Source: DASZZZ01 sp036260375 (lineage in GTDB: Bacteria > Actinomycetota > CADDZG01 > WHSQ01). From it: DNA of 64,000 nucleotides. The position numbers and the translations under genes were made by a program. This document shows positions 46,178 through 54,086 of the stretch, in pieces. Every line of letters begins with the position of its first letter. The first letter of the stretch is position 1. The stretch lies in assembly GCA_036260375.1 (NCBI GenBank), contig DASZZZ010000105.1:1-64000 (forward strand), read 5' to 3'. The notes beneath the pieces are model-generated. The model was not told the DNA's origin, did no database searches, and saw only the letters and a list, made by a program, of their open reading frames with translations.

Positions 46178-47176
46178 ATGACGTCTTCCGCCGTCGAGGC
46201 CGCCGCCCCGGCTGCCGCAGCAGTACCAGGAGTGCAGCCGATGGACGACACCGGAGCCCGCTGGCAGCGGCGCGCCGTGCTCGTGCTGACGATCGGCCCG
46301 CTCGTCGGCGTCGTGCTGGCGATCGTGGCGACGTGGGGGTGGGGGATCGGCGTCGCCGACGCCGCGATCGCGCTCGCCTTCTATCTCGTCACCGGGTTCG
46401 GCGTCACCGTCGGATACCACCGGCTGTTCACGCATCGCAGCTTCGACGCAGCCCGGCCGTTGAAGATCGCGCTTGCAGTCGCGGGCTCGATGGCGGTACA
46501 GGGGTCGCTGATCGAGTGGGTCGCGACGCATCGCCGGCACCACGCGTTCTCGGACCGCGACGGCGATCCGCACTCGCCCCACCTCGACGACGGCCCCGGC
46601 GTCGCGGGCGTCGTGCGCGGGTTGTGGCACGCGCACGTCGGGTGGCTGGCGGCCCCCGAGCGGACCGTCGCCGAGCGGTGGGCCCCCGACCTCCTGCGCG
46701 ACCGCGACCTCGTGCTCGTCGATCGCCTCTTCCCGCTCCTCACCGGGCTGTCGTTCGCGCTCCCCGCGGTCGCGGGCTGGCTCGTCACCGGGACCGCGGC
46801 CGGCGCGGTGACCGCGTTCCTGTGGGGCTCGCTCGTGCGCGTGTTCCTGCTGCACCACGTGACGTGGAGCATCAACTCGATCTGCCACTTCTACGGCAGG
46901 CGGCCGTTCTCGAGCGACGACTTCTCGACGAACAACTGGGTGCTGTCGCTGCTGTCGTTTGGCGAGTCGTGGCACAACAACCACCACGCGTTTCCGAGCT
47001 CGGCGGTCCACGGCATCGGGCGTGGACAGGTCGACGTCAGCGCCGCGCTGATCCGCGCGTTCGAGCGGCTGCGCCTGGCGCGCAACGTGAAGCTGGTGAC
47101 GCCCAAGCAGCTCGCGCGCAAGGCCGTGTCGGAGTTCCGCCCCCGAGCCCGGATCCTCGACCGCCCGCCGTCCTGA
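46178..47176 (+). CDS. acyl-CoA/acyl-lipid delta-9-type fatty acid desaturase
   Basis: 332 residues, membrane-bound di-iron desaturase. The three His boxes are HRLFTHRSF, HRRHHAFS and HNNHHAFP, with four membrane helices arranged in two pairs (near 27-70 and 190-230). WSINSICHFYGRRPF and DDFSTNNWVLSLLSFGESWHNN are diagnostic for the stearoyl-CoA desaturase-like group. It introduces a double bond into saturated acyl chains and so controls membrane fluidity. ATG at 46178 has GAAAGGA 11 bases upstream. The His boxes are intact. Confidence 0.92.
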   Translation: MTSSAVEAAAPAAAAVPGVQPMDDTGARWQRRAVLVLTIGPLVGVVLAIVATWGWGIGVADAAIALAFYLVTGFGVTVGYHRLFTHRSFDAARPLKIALAVAGSMAVQGSLIEWVATHRRHHAFSDRDGDPHSPHLDDGPGVAGVVRGLWHAHVGWLAAPERTVAERWAPDLLRDRDLVLVDRLFPLLTGLSFALPAVAGWLVTGTAAGAVTAFLWGSLVRVFLLHHVTWSINSICHFYGRRPFSSDDFSTNNWVLSLLSFGESWHNNHHAFPSSAVHGIGRGQVDVSAALIRAFERLRLARNVKLVTPKQLARKAVSEFRPRARILDRPPS

Positions 47177-47224
47177 CCGCCGGCGCCGTTGCCGTGCGCG
47201 CCGCGCGGCGCGCTCGGTGCTCCG

Positions 47225-47512
47225 CTAGCGATCCAGCGCCGCGAGCTTCGTGCGGAGCTCGGACGCGATGTCACACAGGACCTTCAAGTCGCGATCCGCG
47301 AGGTCGTAGCGCCGCGCGAGAACCTCGGTCCCGATGATGCGGACCCGGTCGCGCAGCCCGTCGACGTCGCGGCTGAGCTCCGATCGCCGGTCGGGCGCGT
47401 CGTCCGCGGCCTCGTCGGTCTCGTGCGAGCGCGTGGGCGTGATGAACCTGAAGTCCGCGTCGCGGGCGGGATCGGATTCCACCGGAACGGTGGAATCGTC
47501 GTCGGCTCTCAT
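47225..47512 (-). CDS. small coiled-coil protein, unknown
   Basis: 95 residues. The acidic N-terminal half (RADDDSTVPVESDPARDAD, then FITPTRSHETDEAADD) is followed by a predicted helix or coiled coil (SELSRDVDGLRDRVRIIGTEVLARRYDLADRDLKVLCDIA, in pieces). No family is recognised. ATG at 47512 follows GGAGCAAGG. A perfect inverted repeat lies inside its first codons (47475-47497). It converges with the desaturase gene. Confidence 0.5.
   Translation of the reverse strand: MRADDDSTVPVESDPARDADFRFITPTRSHETDEAADDAPDRRSELSRDVDGLRDRVRIIGTEVLARRYDLADRDLKVLCDIASELRTKLAALDR
47475..47497. repeat. perfect 10-bp inverted repeat in the 5' end of a small gene
   Basis: GATTCCACCG-GAA-CGGTGGAATC is an exact inverted repeat with a 3-base spacer. 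It sits 15 to 37 bases downstream of the ATG of the minus-strand gene starting at 47512. As RNA it would form a stable hairpin in the translation initiation region; as DNA it is a candidate operator. Confidence 0.7.
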
Positions 47513-47746
47513 CCTTGCTCCAGTCCTGCAACGGCGCCGGCGGCGCCATGGCCCCGTCACGGGAACGCCGGCCGGCCACCGTCGTTCTCGCGGCGCGGTT
47601 TCCTACCCGCGTGCGAACGTGGTCACTCGCGCGCCGGCCGGGAAGCTGGCGTGACGAGCGCGGCGACGGGGTAGTGCATGATCGGTCCGCTCGCATCTCG
47701 AGGCTCCGGCGACCGCGGGAGCCCGACACGAAAGGACGACGAGCGC

Positions 47747-48121
47747 GTGAACGACGACACGAAGATTCGCAGGAGGCTCGAAGAGGAGAGGGCGCGGCTG
47801 GAGTCGATGCGCGCCGGGCTCGCGCGCGAGGCCGAGCAGGACGTGGCGGGCGGCGCGGACGCGGGCGAGCTGTCGTCGCTCGACCAACACGACGCCGACG
47901 TCGCGAGCGACGTCTTCGAGCGCGAGAAGGACGTCTCGATCCTCGAGCACATCGACGCGGACCTCGCCGCCGTCGCCCACGCGCTGCAGCGGCTCGACGA
48001 CGGCGACTACGGACGATGCGAGGTCTGCGGACGGGACATCGGGGCCGAGCGCCTCGACGCCATGCCGACGGCGACGCTGTGCCTGGAGCACCAGCAGCAG
48101 GCGGAGCGCGCCGCCCGCTGA
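47747..48121 (+). CDS. TraR/DksA-type zinc-finger protein
   Basis: 124 residues. A long coiled-coil hairpin (about 5-80, rich in Glu/Arg, with DVASDVFEREKDVSILEHI) is followed by a zinc finger: CEVCGRDIGAERLDAMPTATLCLEH. The spacing C-x2-C-x17-C-x2 matches DksA, but the fourth ligand is His rather than Cys. The family binds the secondary channel of RNA polymerase or acts in stress responses. GTG at 47747 is preferred (AAAGGA 10 bases upstream); an in-frame ATG at 47678 would add a basic 23-residue tail. Confidence 0.85.
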   Translation: MNDDTKIRRRLEEERARLESMRAGLAREAEQDVAGGADAGELSSLDQHDADVASDVFEREKDVSILEHIDADLAAVAHALQRLDDGDYGRCEVCGRDIGAERLDAMPTATLCLEHQQQAERAAR

Positions 48122-48124
48122 GCT

Positions 48125-48175
48125 CCTCTCGCCGCACGACGCGGCGAGAGGAGGCGGGAAGCCCGCCTCCTCTCG
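48125..48175. terminator. double, mutually exclusive hairpin between convergent genes
   Basis: Hairpin 1: CCTCTCGCCGC (48125-48135), loop ACGAC, GCGGCGAGAGG (48141-48151). Hairpin 2: GAGAGGAGGCGGG (48146-48158), loop AAG, CCCGCCTCCTCTC (48162-48174), extended by C145-G175. Both stems are perfect and share 48145-48151, so they cannot form together. It is placed 3 bases after the DksA-like stop and 19 before the convergent nucleotidase stop, consistent with a two-way terminator. Confidence 0.8.
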
Positions 48176-48193
48176 GCCGAGCCCCTCGCCGCG

Positions 48194-49837
48194 TCAGGGA
48201 GTGGCGACGTTGACGATGCGACCGTCGACCACCGGCGAGATCGTTCCCTTGGCGCGGATGTAGTCGAGCACCACGTTGGCCATGATGTCGCGCGTGACCC
48301 CGTTGCCGTCGGCGAGCATCGTGTATCCGTCGCCGCCGGCGTTGGTGAAGTCGTTCGTCGCGAGCGTGTAGGTCGTGGAGTCGGCGAGGATCGGCGTCCC
48401 GTCGGTCAGCTCGACGGACAGCACCCGGCTCCCGGCCGGCTTGCTCGAGTCGTAGCGGAACCGGAAGCCCGAGATCTGCGCGAAGCGGCCGTTGGCCGCA
48501 GGCATCGCGCCGACGCTGTGCTCGAGCGCGGCGTGCAGCTGCGCTCCGGTGACCGTGCGCGTCACGACGATGTTGCCGAACGGCAACACGGTGAAGACGT
48601 CGCCGACGACGAGGTCGTACGGGGGGCCGGCGGCGTAGCCGGGCGAGTTGCGTCGCAGCGACGTGTCGCCGGGCAGGTAGCTCGACGGGAGCGGCGCGCG
48701 CAGGCCCCCGCCGTTGGTGAGCGCGAGCTGCGTGCCGTAGGTCTCGCGCATCGCGTCGGCCACCAGGTTGCCGATGGCGACCTCGCGCACGCGCTCGATG
48801 TTGCCGCCGCGCGGGAACAGCCCGGTGGCGACCCCGATGGGCGCGTCGAACACCGCCGCGAGCGCGGAGCGGTACGGCGCCAGCATGTCGACGACCGCCT
48901 GGTCCGGCGCGACCGCGCTCGCGAGCGGGGTGACGAAATGGGCGTCGCGGGCGAGGACCCGGCCGTTCGCGGCGTCGACGGTGAGCGTCGTGCGCGCATA
49001 CGTGAGGCCCTTGCTGCGGTTCTCGACCACGAGCTGGTTGTTGATCAGCCCCTCGAACTGCACGTCGGTGTGGTCGCCGAGGATGACGTCGAAGCCGCCG
49101 ACGGCGTTGGCGAAGTCGACGAGGGGGCCGGTCGGCTGGCCGGCCGCGTCGAAGCCGGTCACGCCCATGTGCGTGATGACGACGAACACCTTGGCGCCCG
49201 CCTGACGCGCCGCGGCGCGCGCCCGGTTCGCCGCTGCGACCGGGTCGGTGACCTCGATCGTGCCGAAGTTGCCCGGCTTGACGAGCGTCGGCGCCTCCGG
49301 ATTCGTGATCCCGATGACGGCGACCTTGACGCCGTCGAGCTCGAAGATCTCGAACGGCTCGACGCCGGTGAGGTTGTCGTCGACGTTGCGCAGGTTCGCC
49401 GAGACGTACTGGAAGTCGGCGAGGTCGATCATGCGCTGCAGGTGGGCGGTGCCGCGGTCGAAATTGTGGTTGCCGAACGTGTCGGCGTCGAAGCCCATGA
49501 GGTTCATCGCCTTGACCGCGGGCTCCTCGTCGAAGAAGTTCGACAGCGGCGGAGACGCGCCGAACGCGTCGCCGGCCGTCAGCGTCAGCGTGTTGGGGTT
49601 CGCGGCCCGGTCGGCGCGGAAGTAGGACGACAGCGCCGCGGCCCCTCCCACGTTGCCGACGCCGGTCACCGATTGCGGATCTAGCTGCGCGTGCCAGTCC
49701 GACACCGACAGTAGCTGCAGGTCGACGGTGCGCGCCGGCGGCGTCGCGCCGGCGGGTACGAACGAGGCGAGCGCGGCGACGACGGAGAGCACCGTCGTCC
49801 ACAGCGCGCGCCGTCGCAGGGGCGTGCGAGAGGGCAT
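48194..49837 (-). CDS. secreted 5'-nucleotidase / 2',3'-cyclic phosphodiesterase
   Basis: 547 residues. A Sec signal peptide (residues 1-31, ending PAGA) precedes a calcineurin-type metallophosphatase domain (SVSDWHAQLDP, TLTAGDAFGASPP, FGNHNFDRG, VVITHMGVTGFD, LGDHTDVQFE) and a 5'-nucleotidase C domain (NGGGLRAPLPS, VLPFGNIVV, TNDFTNAGGDGY). The first metal motif reads SDWHAQLD where DxHG is usual, with Ala replacing Gly. ATG at 49837 follows GAAAGGA. It releases nucleosides and phosphate outside the cell and is divergent from the nuclease gene, which suits joint use of extracellular DNA. Confidence 0.9.
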   Translation of the reverse strand: MPSRTPLRRRALWTTVLSVVAALASFVPAGATPPARTVDLQLLSVSDWHAQLDPQSVTGVGNVGGAAALSSYFRADRAANPNTLTLTAGDAFGASPPLSNFFDEEPAVKAMNLMGFDADTFGNHNFDRGTAHLQRMIDLADFQYVSANLRNVDDNLTGVEPFEIFELDGVKVAVIGITNPEAPTLVKPGNFGTIEVTDPVAAANRARAAARQAGAKVFVVITHMGVTGFDAAGQPTGPLVDFANAVGGFDVILGDHTDVQFEGLINNQLVVENRSKGLTYARTTLTVDAANGRVLARDAHFVTPLASAVAPDQAVVDMLAPYRSALAAVFDAPIGVATGLFPRGGNIERVREVAIGNLVADAMRETYGTQLALTNGGGLRAPLPSSYLPGDTSLRRNSPGYAAGPPYDLVVGDVFTVLPFGNIVVTRTVTGAQLHAALEHSVGAMPAANGRFAQISGFRFRYDSSKPAGSRVLSVELTDGTPILADSTTYTLATNDFTNAGGDGYTMLADGNGVTRDIMANVVLDYIRAKGTISPVVDGRIVNVATP

Positions 49838-49998
49838 CCAGCATCCTTTCGGTCGTGGGCGATCGTCCGGTGGCGGACGTTCGTCGTGGCGGCGTCGTCG
49901 TGGCGACGACGCTCCGTCGCGGTGATAGCAGACGAGCGGCGCGATGAACAGAGGGTTTGGCGTCGCGCCAAGAAGACTGCAAAACCCCTCGAACCGTC

Positions 49999-50028
49999 TT
50001 ACGCCCGGGTCGCCTCGACGCTTAACAT
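49999..50028 (+). promoter_or_regulatory. promoter of extracellular nuclease gene
   Basis: TTACGC at 49999-50004 and TAACAT at 50023-50028 are spaced 18 bases, followed by a leader with AAGGGAG 8 bases before the ATG at 50066. Just upstream, TTGGCG-TCG-CGCCAA (49957-49971) is a perfect inverted repeat that could be an operator serving both divergent genes. Confidence 0.45.
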
Positions 50029-50065
50029 GCGGACACACCCACGCGTTCTCCGAAGGGAGCCCCCC

Positions 50066-53000
50066 ATGCCAGCTCTTGTCGTCGCGCGGCCGCTCGCGCG
50101 CGCCCTCGTAGCCGTCGCGTGCGCCGTCGTGGCGCTGGCCGGCCTGCCGTCGCAGGCGCGCGCCGCGTCGCCCGACGTCGTCGTGAGCCAGGTCTACGGC
50201 GGCGGCGGCAACAGCGGGGCGACGCTGCGCAACGACTTCGTCGAGCTGTTCAACCGCGGCTCGGCCCCCGTCGACGTGACGGGGTGGTCGGTGCAGTACG
50301 CGTCGTCGGCCGGGAGCACGTGGCAGCGCACGAACGTGTCCGGCGTCATCCCGGCGGGCGGCTACCTGCTCGTCCAGCAGGCGGCGGGGACGGGCGGGAC
50401 GCAGAACCTTCCGGCGCCGGACGCGACCGGGTCGATCGCCATGAGCGCGACCAGCGGCAAGGTCGCCCTGGTCACGAACCAGACCAACCTCACGTGCGGG
50501 GCGACGGCGGGCTCGTGCCTGCCCAACCCTGCGATCCGCGACTTCGTCGGCTACGGGAGCTCGGCCAACAACTTCGAGGGCTCCGGCCCGACGCCGACGC
50601 TGAGCAACACGACCGCGGCGCTGCGCGGCGGCGACGGCTGCACCGAGACGGACTCGAACGCCGCCGACTTCTCCGCCGGCGCCCCCAACCCGCGCAACTC
50701 CGCGGCCCCGCTCGACCCGTGCGAAGGCGAGCCCGTCGTCGTCGACTGCGGCGGCCCGCTCGCGACCGAGCAGGGCGTCGCCGCGTCGAAGACGGTCACG
50801 GCCCGCGACGCCGACGGGCGCGTCGTCGACCTTGCCGTCACCAGCGTCACGCCGTCGCCGTCCCCCGGATCCATCGCCGTGACGAGCGTCACCCCCGCCG
50901 CCGCGACCGGTGACGTCGCGAGCGCGACCGTGACGGTCGACGCGTCGGTGCCCGCCGGCTCCTACTCCGTCGTGGTGACCGGCACGAACGACGACGCGTC
51001 GCCTCAGTCAGGCTCGTGCACGCTGACGGTGAACGTGGACTCGCCGGCGATCGAGATCGGCGCGATCCAGGGCGCCGGCCACACGTCGCCGTACGTGGGG
51101 ACGCAACAGAAGACGACCGGCGTCGTGACGGTCGTCCTCGGCAACGGCTTCTTCCTCCAGGACGCCGACGGCGACGGCGACGCGTCGACGTCGGACGGCA
51201 TCTTCGTGTTCACCGGCTCGAGCGGCGCGCGCGCGGTCGCGCCCGGCGACGAGGTGCGCGTGCGCGGCACCGTGACCGAGTTCCGCTCGTCGACGCGCCC
51301 GCGAGACCTGTCGCTGACGGAGTTGACGTCGGCGACCGTGACGCCCCTGGGCGACGCCGACGTCCCCTCGCCGGTCGTGATCGACGACCGCCCCGACGCG
51401 GAGCTCGCGCCCGCCGGCATCGCGTCGTTCGAGCGTCTCGAGGGCATGCTCGTCGCGATCGACGACCCGGTGGTCGTCGGTCCCACGACCGACTTCGGCG
51501 AGTTCGTGACGGTCGCGTCGGGCGACGCGTCGCACACGACCGCCGGCGGCAACATCGTCGTCGAGGACCTCGGCGGGGGCTCGGTCGACTACAACCCCGA
51601 GCGCATCATGGTCGACGACGAGGCGCGCGTCCCCGGTGGCACGGGGAGCGGCACGCGCATCAACTCGCCGCAGGTCGCGGTCCGCGTGGGAGACGTCGCC
51701 ACGGGCGACATCGTGGGCGCGCTCGACTACCAGTTCAGCAACTTCCGCGTCCAGGCCAGCGAGCCGGTGGCCGACGTGCTGGCCGGCACGACGCCGGGCT
51801 CGTCCGTCGGCGACCTGCGCGCCGCGGAGCCGTACGAGTCGCGCATCGCGACGTTCAACGTCGAGAACCTGTTCGACTGCGTCGACGCTCCCGGCAAGGA
51901 CGACACGCACCCGACGTGCAACGCGGCGGCGCGCGCGGACCTCGACCGGCAGCTCACCAAGCTCGCGCTTGCGTTCGAGCAGGAGCTGAAGAGCCCCGAG
52001 CTCGTGATCATCGAGGAGACCGAGAACACCGAGGTGCTGACCGGCGACGCGAACGGCCACGTGCCCGGCACCACGCTGCCGGCGCTGCTGCCGCGCGTCG
52101 ACGGCGACTACGACGCGGTGTCGTTCGACGCCAGCGACGGCCGCGGGATTGAGGTCGGCTTCGTCTACGACACCGACCGCGTGCAGCTCCACGACGCGTT
52201 CCTCGCCACCGACGTCCTGCCGGACGCCGGCGGCATCTTCGACGGGAGCGTGTTCCGCGCCGGGCGCGAGCCGCTCGTCGGTCTCTTCACGATCGACGAC
52301 GTCGACGTCACCGTGATCGGCAACCACTTCAAGTCGAAGGGCGGCCCGCAGTTCGGCGTCGAGCCGGGCGGCGAGGCCGGCGACGACCCGCTCTACGGCG
52401 ACACGCAGCCCCCGGTCCGGTGGACCGAGGACATCCGTCACCGCCAGGCCGACTACGTGCGCGACCTCGTCGACCTCCTGATCGCGCAGGACCCGGACGC
52501 CAACGTCGTCGTCGGGGGAGACCTCAACGACTTCGCATTCGGGGAGCCGAACGAGGGCCGGCACACGGTCGAGCGCATAACGTCGTCGCCGACGAATCCG
52601 CTCACCAACGTGATCGACTCGGTGCCGGCCGCGCAGCGTTACACGTACGTCTTCGAGGGCAACTCGCAGGTGCTCGACCACATGCTCGTCGACGACGGCA
52701 TGGGCTCGTTGCTCACCGACCAGGCCGTCGCCCACTTCAACGCGGGGTTCCCGACGAGCCTCGGCGACGACGCCTCCGTGACGTTCGCGGCGTCCGACCA
52801 CGACCCACTCGTCGGGTACTTCTGCACGGACGCGACCGCGCCGTCGCTGTCGGCGAGCGCGACGCCGTCGACCCTGTTCCCGCCGAACCACAAGCTCGTC
52901 ACCGTCGAGGCGTCGACGAGCGCGTCCGACGACCGCGACGCGGACGTGGACGTCGAGCTCGTGTCGGTGACGTCGAGCGAGCCCGACGACCTGCCCGGAG

Positions 53001-53179
53001 ACGCAGACGGAGCCACGACCGGCGACGTGGTGGTGGTCGACGACGACACGTTCCGCCTGCGGGCCGAGCGCATCGAGACGGGCACCGGCCGCACCTACAC
53101 GATCACGTACCGCGCCACGGACGCGTGCGGCAACGCGACGACGGCGCAGGCGGTCGTGGACGTGCCGGCGCGCTCGTAG
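50066..53179 (+). CDS. ExeM/NucH-type extracellular endonuclease
   Basis: 1037 residues. A signal peptide (about 1-32, ending SQARA) is followed by a lamin-tail domain (about 35-205; VVVSQVYGGGGNSGATLRNDFVELFN, in parts), an OB-fold region with LQDADGDGDASTSDGIFVF (about 340-560), and an endonuclease/exonuclease/phosphatase domain (about 590-930) with RIATFNVENLFD, VIIEETEN, VTVIGNHFKSKGG, VGGDLNDF and SDHDPLVGYF. A C-terminal Ig-like domain holds two Cys. It degrades extracellular DNA. It is divergent from the nucleotidase and may share control with it. Confidence 0.92.
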   Translation: MPALVVARPLARALVAVACAVVALAGLPSQARAASPDVVVSQVYGGGGNSGATLRNDFVELFNRGSAPVDVTGWSVQYASSAGSTWQRTNVSGVIPAGGYLLVQQAAGTGGTQNLPAPDATGSIAMSATSGKVALVTNQTNLTCGATAGSCLPNPAIRDFVGYGSSANNFEGSGPTPTLSNTTAALRGGDGCTETDSNAADFSAGAPNPRNSAAPLDPCEGEPVVVDCGGPLATEQGVAASKTVTARDADGRVVDLAVTSVTPSPSPGSIAVTSVTPAAATGDVASATVTVDASVPAGSYSVVVTGTNDDASPQSGSCTLTVNVDSPAIEIGAIQGAGHTSPYVGTQQKTTGVVTVVLGNGFFLQDADGDGDASTSDGIFVFTGSSGARAVAPGDEVRVRGTVTEFRSSTRPRDLSLTELTSATVTPLGDADVPSPVVIDDRPDAELAPAGIASFERLEGMLVAIDDPVVVGPTTDFGEFVTVASGDASHTTAGGNIVVEDLGGGSVDYNPERIMVDDEARVPGGTGSGTRINSPQVAVRVGDVATGDIVGALDYQFSNFRVQASEPVADVLAGTTPGSSVGDLRAAEPYESRIATFNVENLFDCVDAPGKDDTHPTCNAAARADLDRQLTKLALAFEQELKSPELVIIEETENTEVLTGDANGHVPGTTLPALLPRVDGDYDAVSFDASDGRGIEVGFVYDTDRVQLHDAFLATDVLPDAGGIFDGSVFRAGREPLVGLFTIDDVDVTVIGNHFKSKGGPQFGVEPGGEAGDDPLYGDTQPPVRWTEDIRHRQADYVRDLVDLLIAQDPDANVVVGGDLNDFAFGEPNEGRHTVERITSSPTNPLTNVIDSVPAAQRYTYVFEGNSQVLDHMLVDDGMGSLLTDQAVAHFNAGFPTSLGDDASVTFAASDHDPLVGYFCTDATAPSLSASATPSTLFPPNHKLVTVEASTSASDDRDADVDVELVSVTSSEPDDLPGDADGATTGDVVVVDDDTFRLRAERIETGTGRTYTITYRATDACGNATTAQAVVDVPARS

Positions 53180-53253
53180 GACGCCCGGACGGGCGGGCCG
53201 CGACACCGCGGCCCGCCCCGGGCGGCGTCGTGCGCGCGCCGCATGCCGTCCGC

Positions 53254-53259
53254 TAGCAT
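53254..53259 (+). promoter_or_regulatory. -10 hexamer of TetR gene (leaderless type)
   Basis: TAGCAT lies 6 bases before the GTG at 53266, without a Shine-Dalgarno. Confidence 0.5.
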
Positions 53260-53265
53260 CGCGGC

Positions 53266-53913
53266 GTGGGCGGGACGGGAACCCGCGCGCGCGTGGGACC
53301 CCGGGAGCGGAGGAAGCTCGAGGCGCGTCGTGCCCTCTCGGACGCGGCGCTGCGACTGTTCGCGCGCAAGGGCTACGAGGCGACGACGATCGGCGAGATC
53401 GCACGCGCCGCGGGATACTCGCCGCGCACGTTCTTCCGCTACTTCCGCTCGAAGGACGACGTCGTCTTCGGCAACGGCAGGGACTACCCCGACTTGGTGC
53501 TCGCGTGCCTGTTGCGGCGCCCGCCCTCGGAGACGCCGTTCGAGGCGCTCGCCGAGGCGCTCGTCGACCACTGCGCGGTGCTCGACGAGCAGCCGGAGGC
53601 GGTGCTCGCGCGCGTGCGTCTGATCGAGTCGTCGCAGCCGCTGCGCGCCCGGCGCGCCGACGAGATGACGGCGCTCGCGGCGGTGCTCGCGTCGGGGCTC
53701 GCGGCGCGCGGCGGGCGGTCGGAGCCGGGCGACCGTGACCGCCTCGCCGCCGCGCTCGCCGTCGCCGCGTTCGCGTGCGCGACCGAAGCGTGGTGCGAGC
53801 GCGGCGGTTCGGGCTCGCTCGCCGGCGCGACGCGCGCGATGCTCGACGGGGTAGTACGTGAGGTGTGCGGCGCTCGCCGCACGCCCCCGTCGAGCGAGGA
53901 GCGGCCGACATGA
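53266..53913 (+). CDS. TetR-family transcriptional regulator
   Basis: 215 residues. The N-terminal helix-turn-helix (about 14-62) has ALRLFARKGYEATTI and SPRTFFRYFRSKDDV, the TetR recognition-helix signature. The C-terminal ligand domain is helical, with a conserved Arg/Ser-rich LIESSQPLRARR. Its stop overlaps the ATG of a tiny acidic gene (ATGA), and a DNA glycosylase gene follows, so one transcript probably carries all three. The ligand is unknown. A palindromic operator was not evident upstream. Confidence 0.88.
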   Translation: MGGTGTRARVGPRERRKLEARRALSDAALRLFARKGYEATTIGEIARAAGYSPRTFFRYFRSKDDVVFGNGRDYPDLVLACLLRRPPSETPFEALAEALVDHCAVLDEQPEAVLARVRLIESSQPLRARRADEMTALAAVLASGLAARGGRSEPGDRDRLAAALAVAAFACATEAWCERGGSGSLAGATRAMLDGVVREVCGARRTPPSSEERPT

Positions 53914-54086
53914 CGAACGAGGAGCGTCCCGCCGAAGACGACCGGCGCGACGACGAGCCCGATCCCGAGGTCGACTCGGCGACCGGTCAGGTGGTCGACC
54001 CCGGCGACGAGCTCGACGACGCCGAGCGCGACGCGGACGAGGAGTCGAAGGAGTCGTTTCCGGCGAGCGACCCGCCCTCGTGGTAG
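53910..54086 (+). CDS. tiny acidic protein with C-terminal ESFPASDPPSW motif
   Basis: 58 residues, about half Asp/Glu. It ends in KESFPASDPPSW, a short C-terminal tag that recurs in small unrelated bacterial proteins of unknown role. Its ATG overlaps the TetR stop and its stop (TAG 54084-54086) overlaps the GTG of the next gene by 7 bases, so it is embedded in an operon. It has no membrane segment and is likely intrinsically disordered. Confidence 0.7.
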   Translation: MTNEERPAEDDRRDDEPDPEVDSATGQVVDPGDELDDAERDADEESKESFPASDPPSW

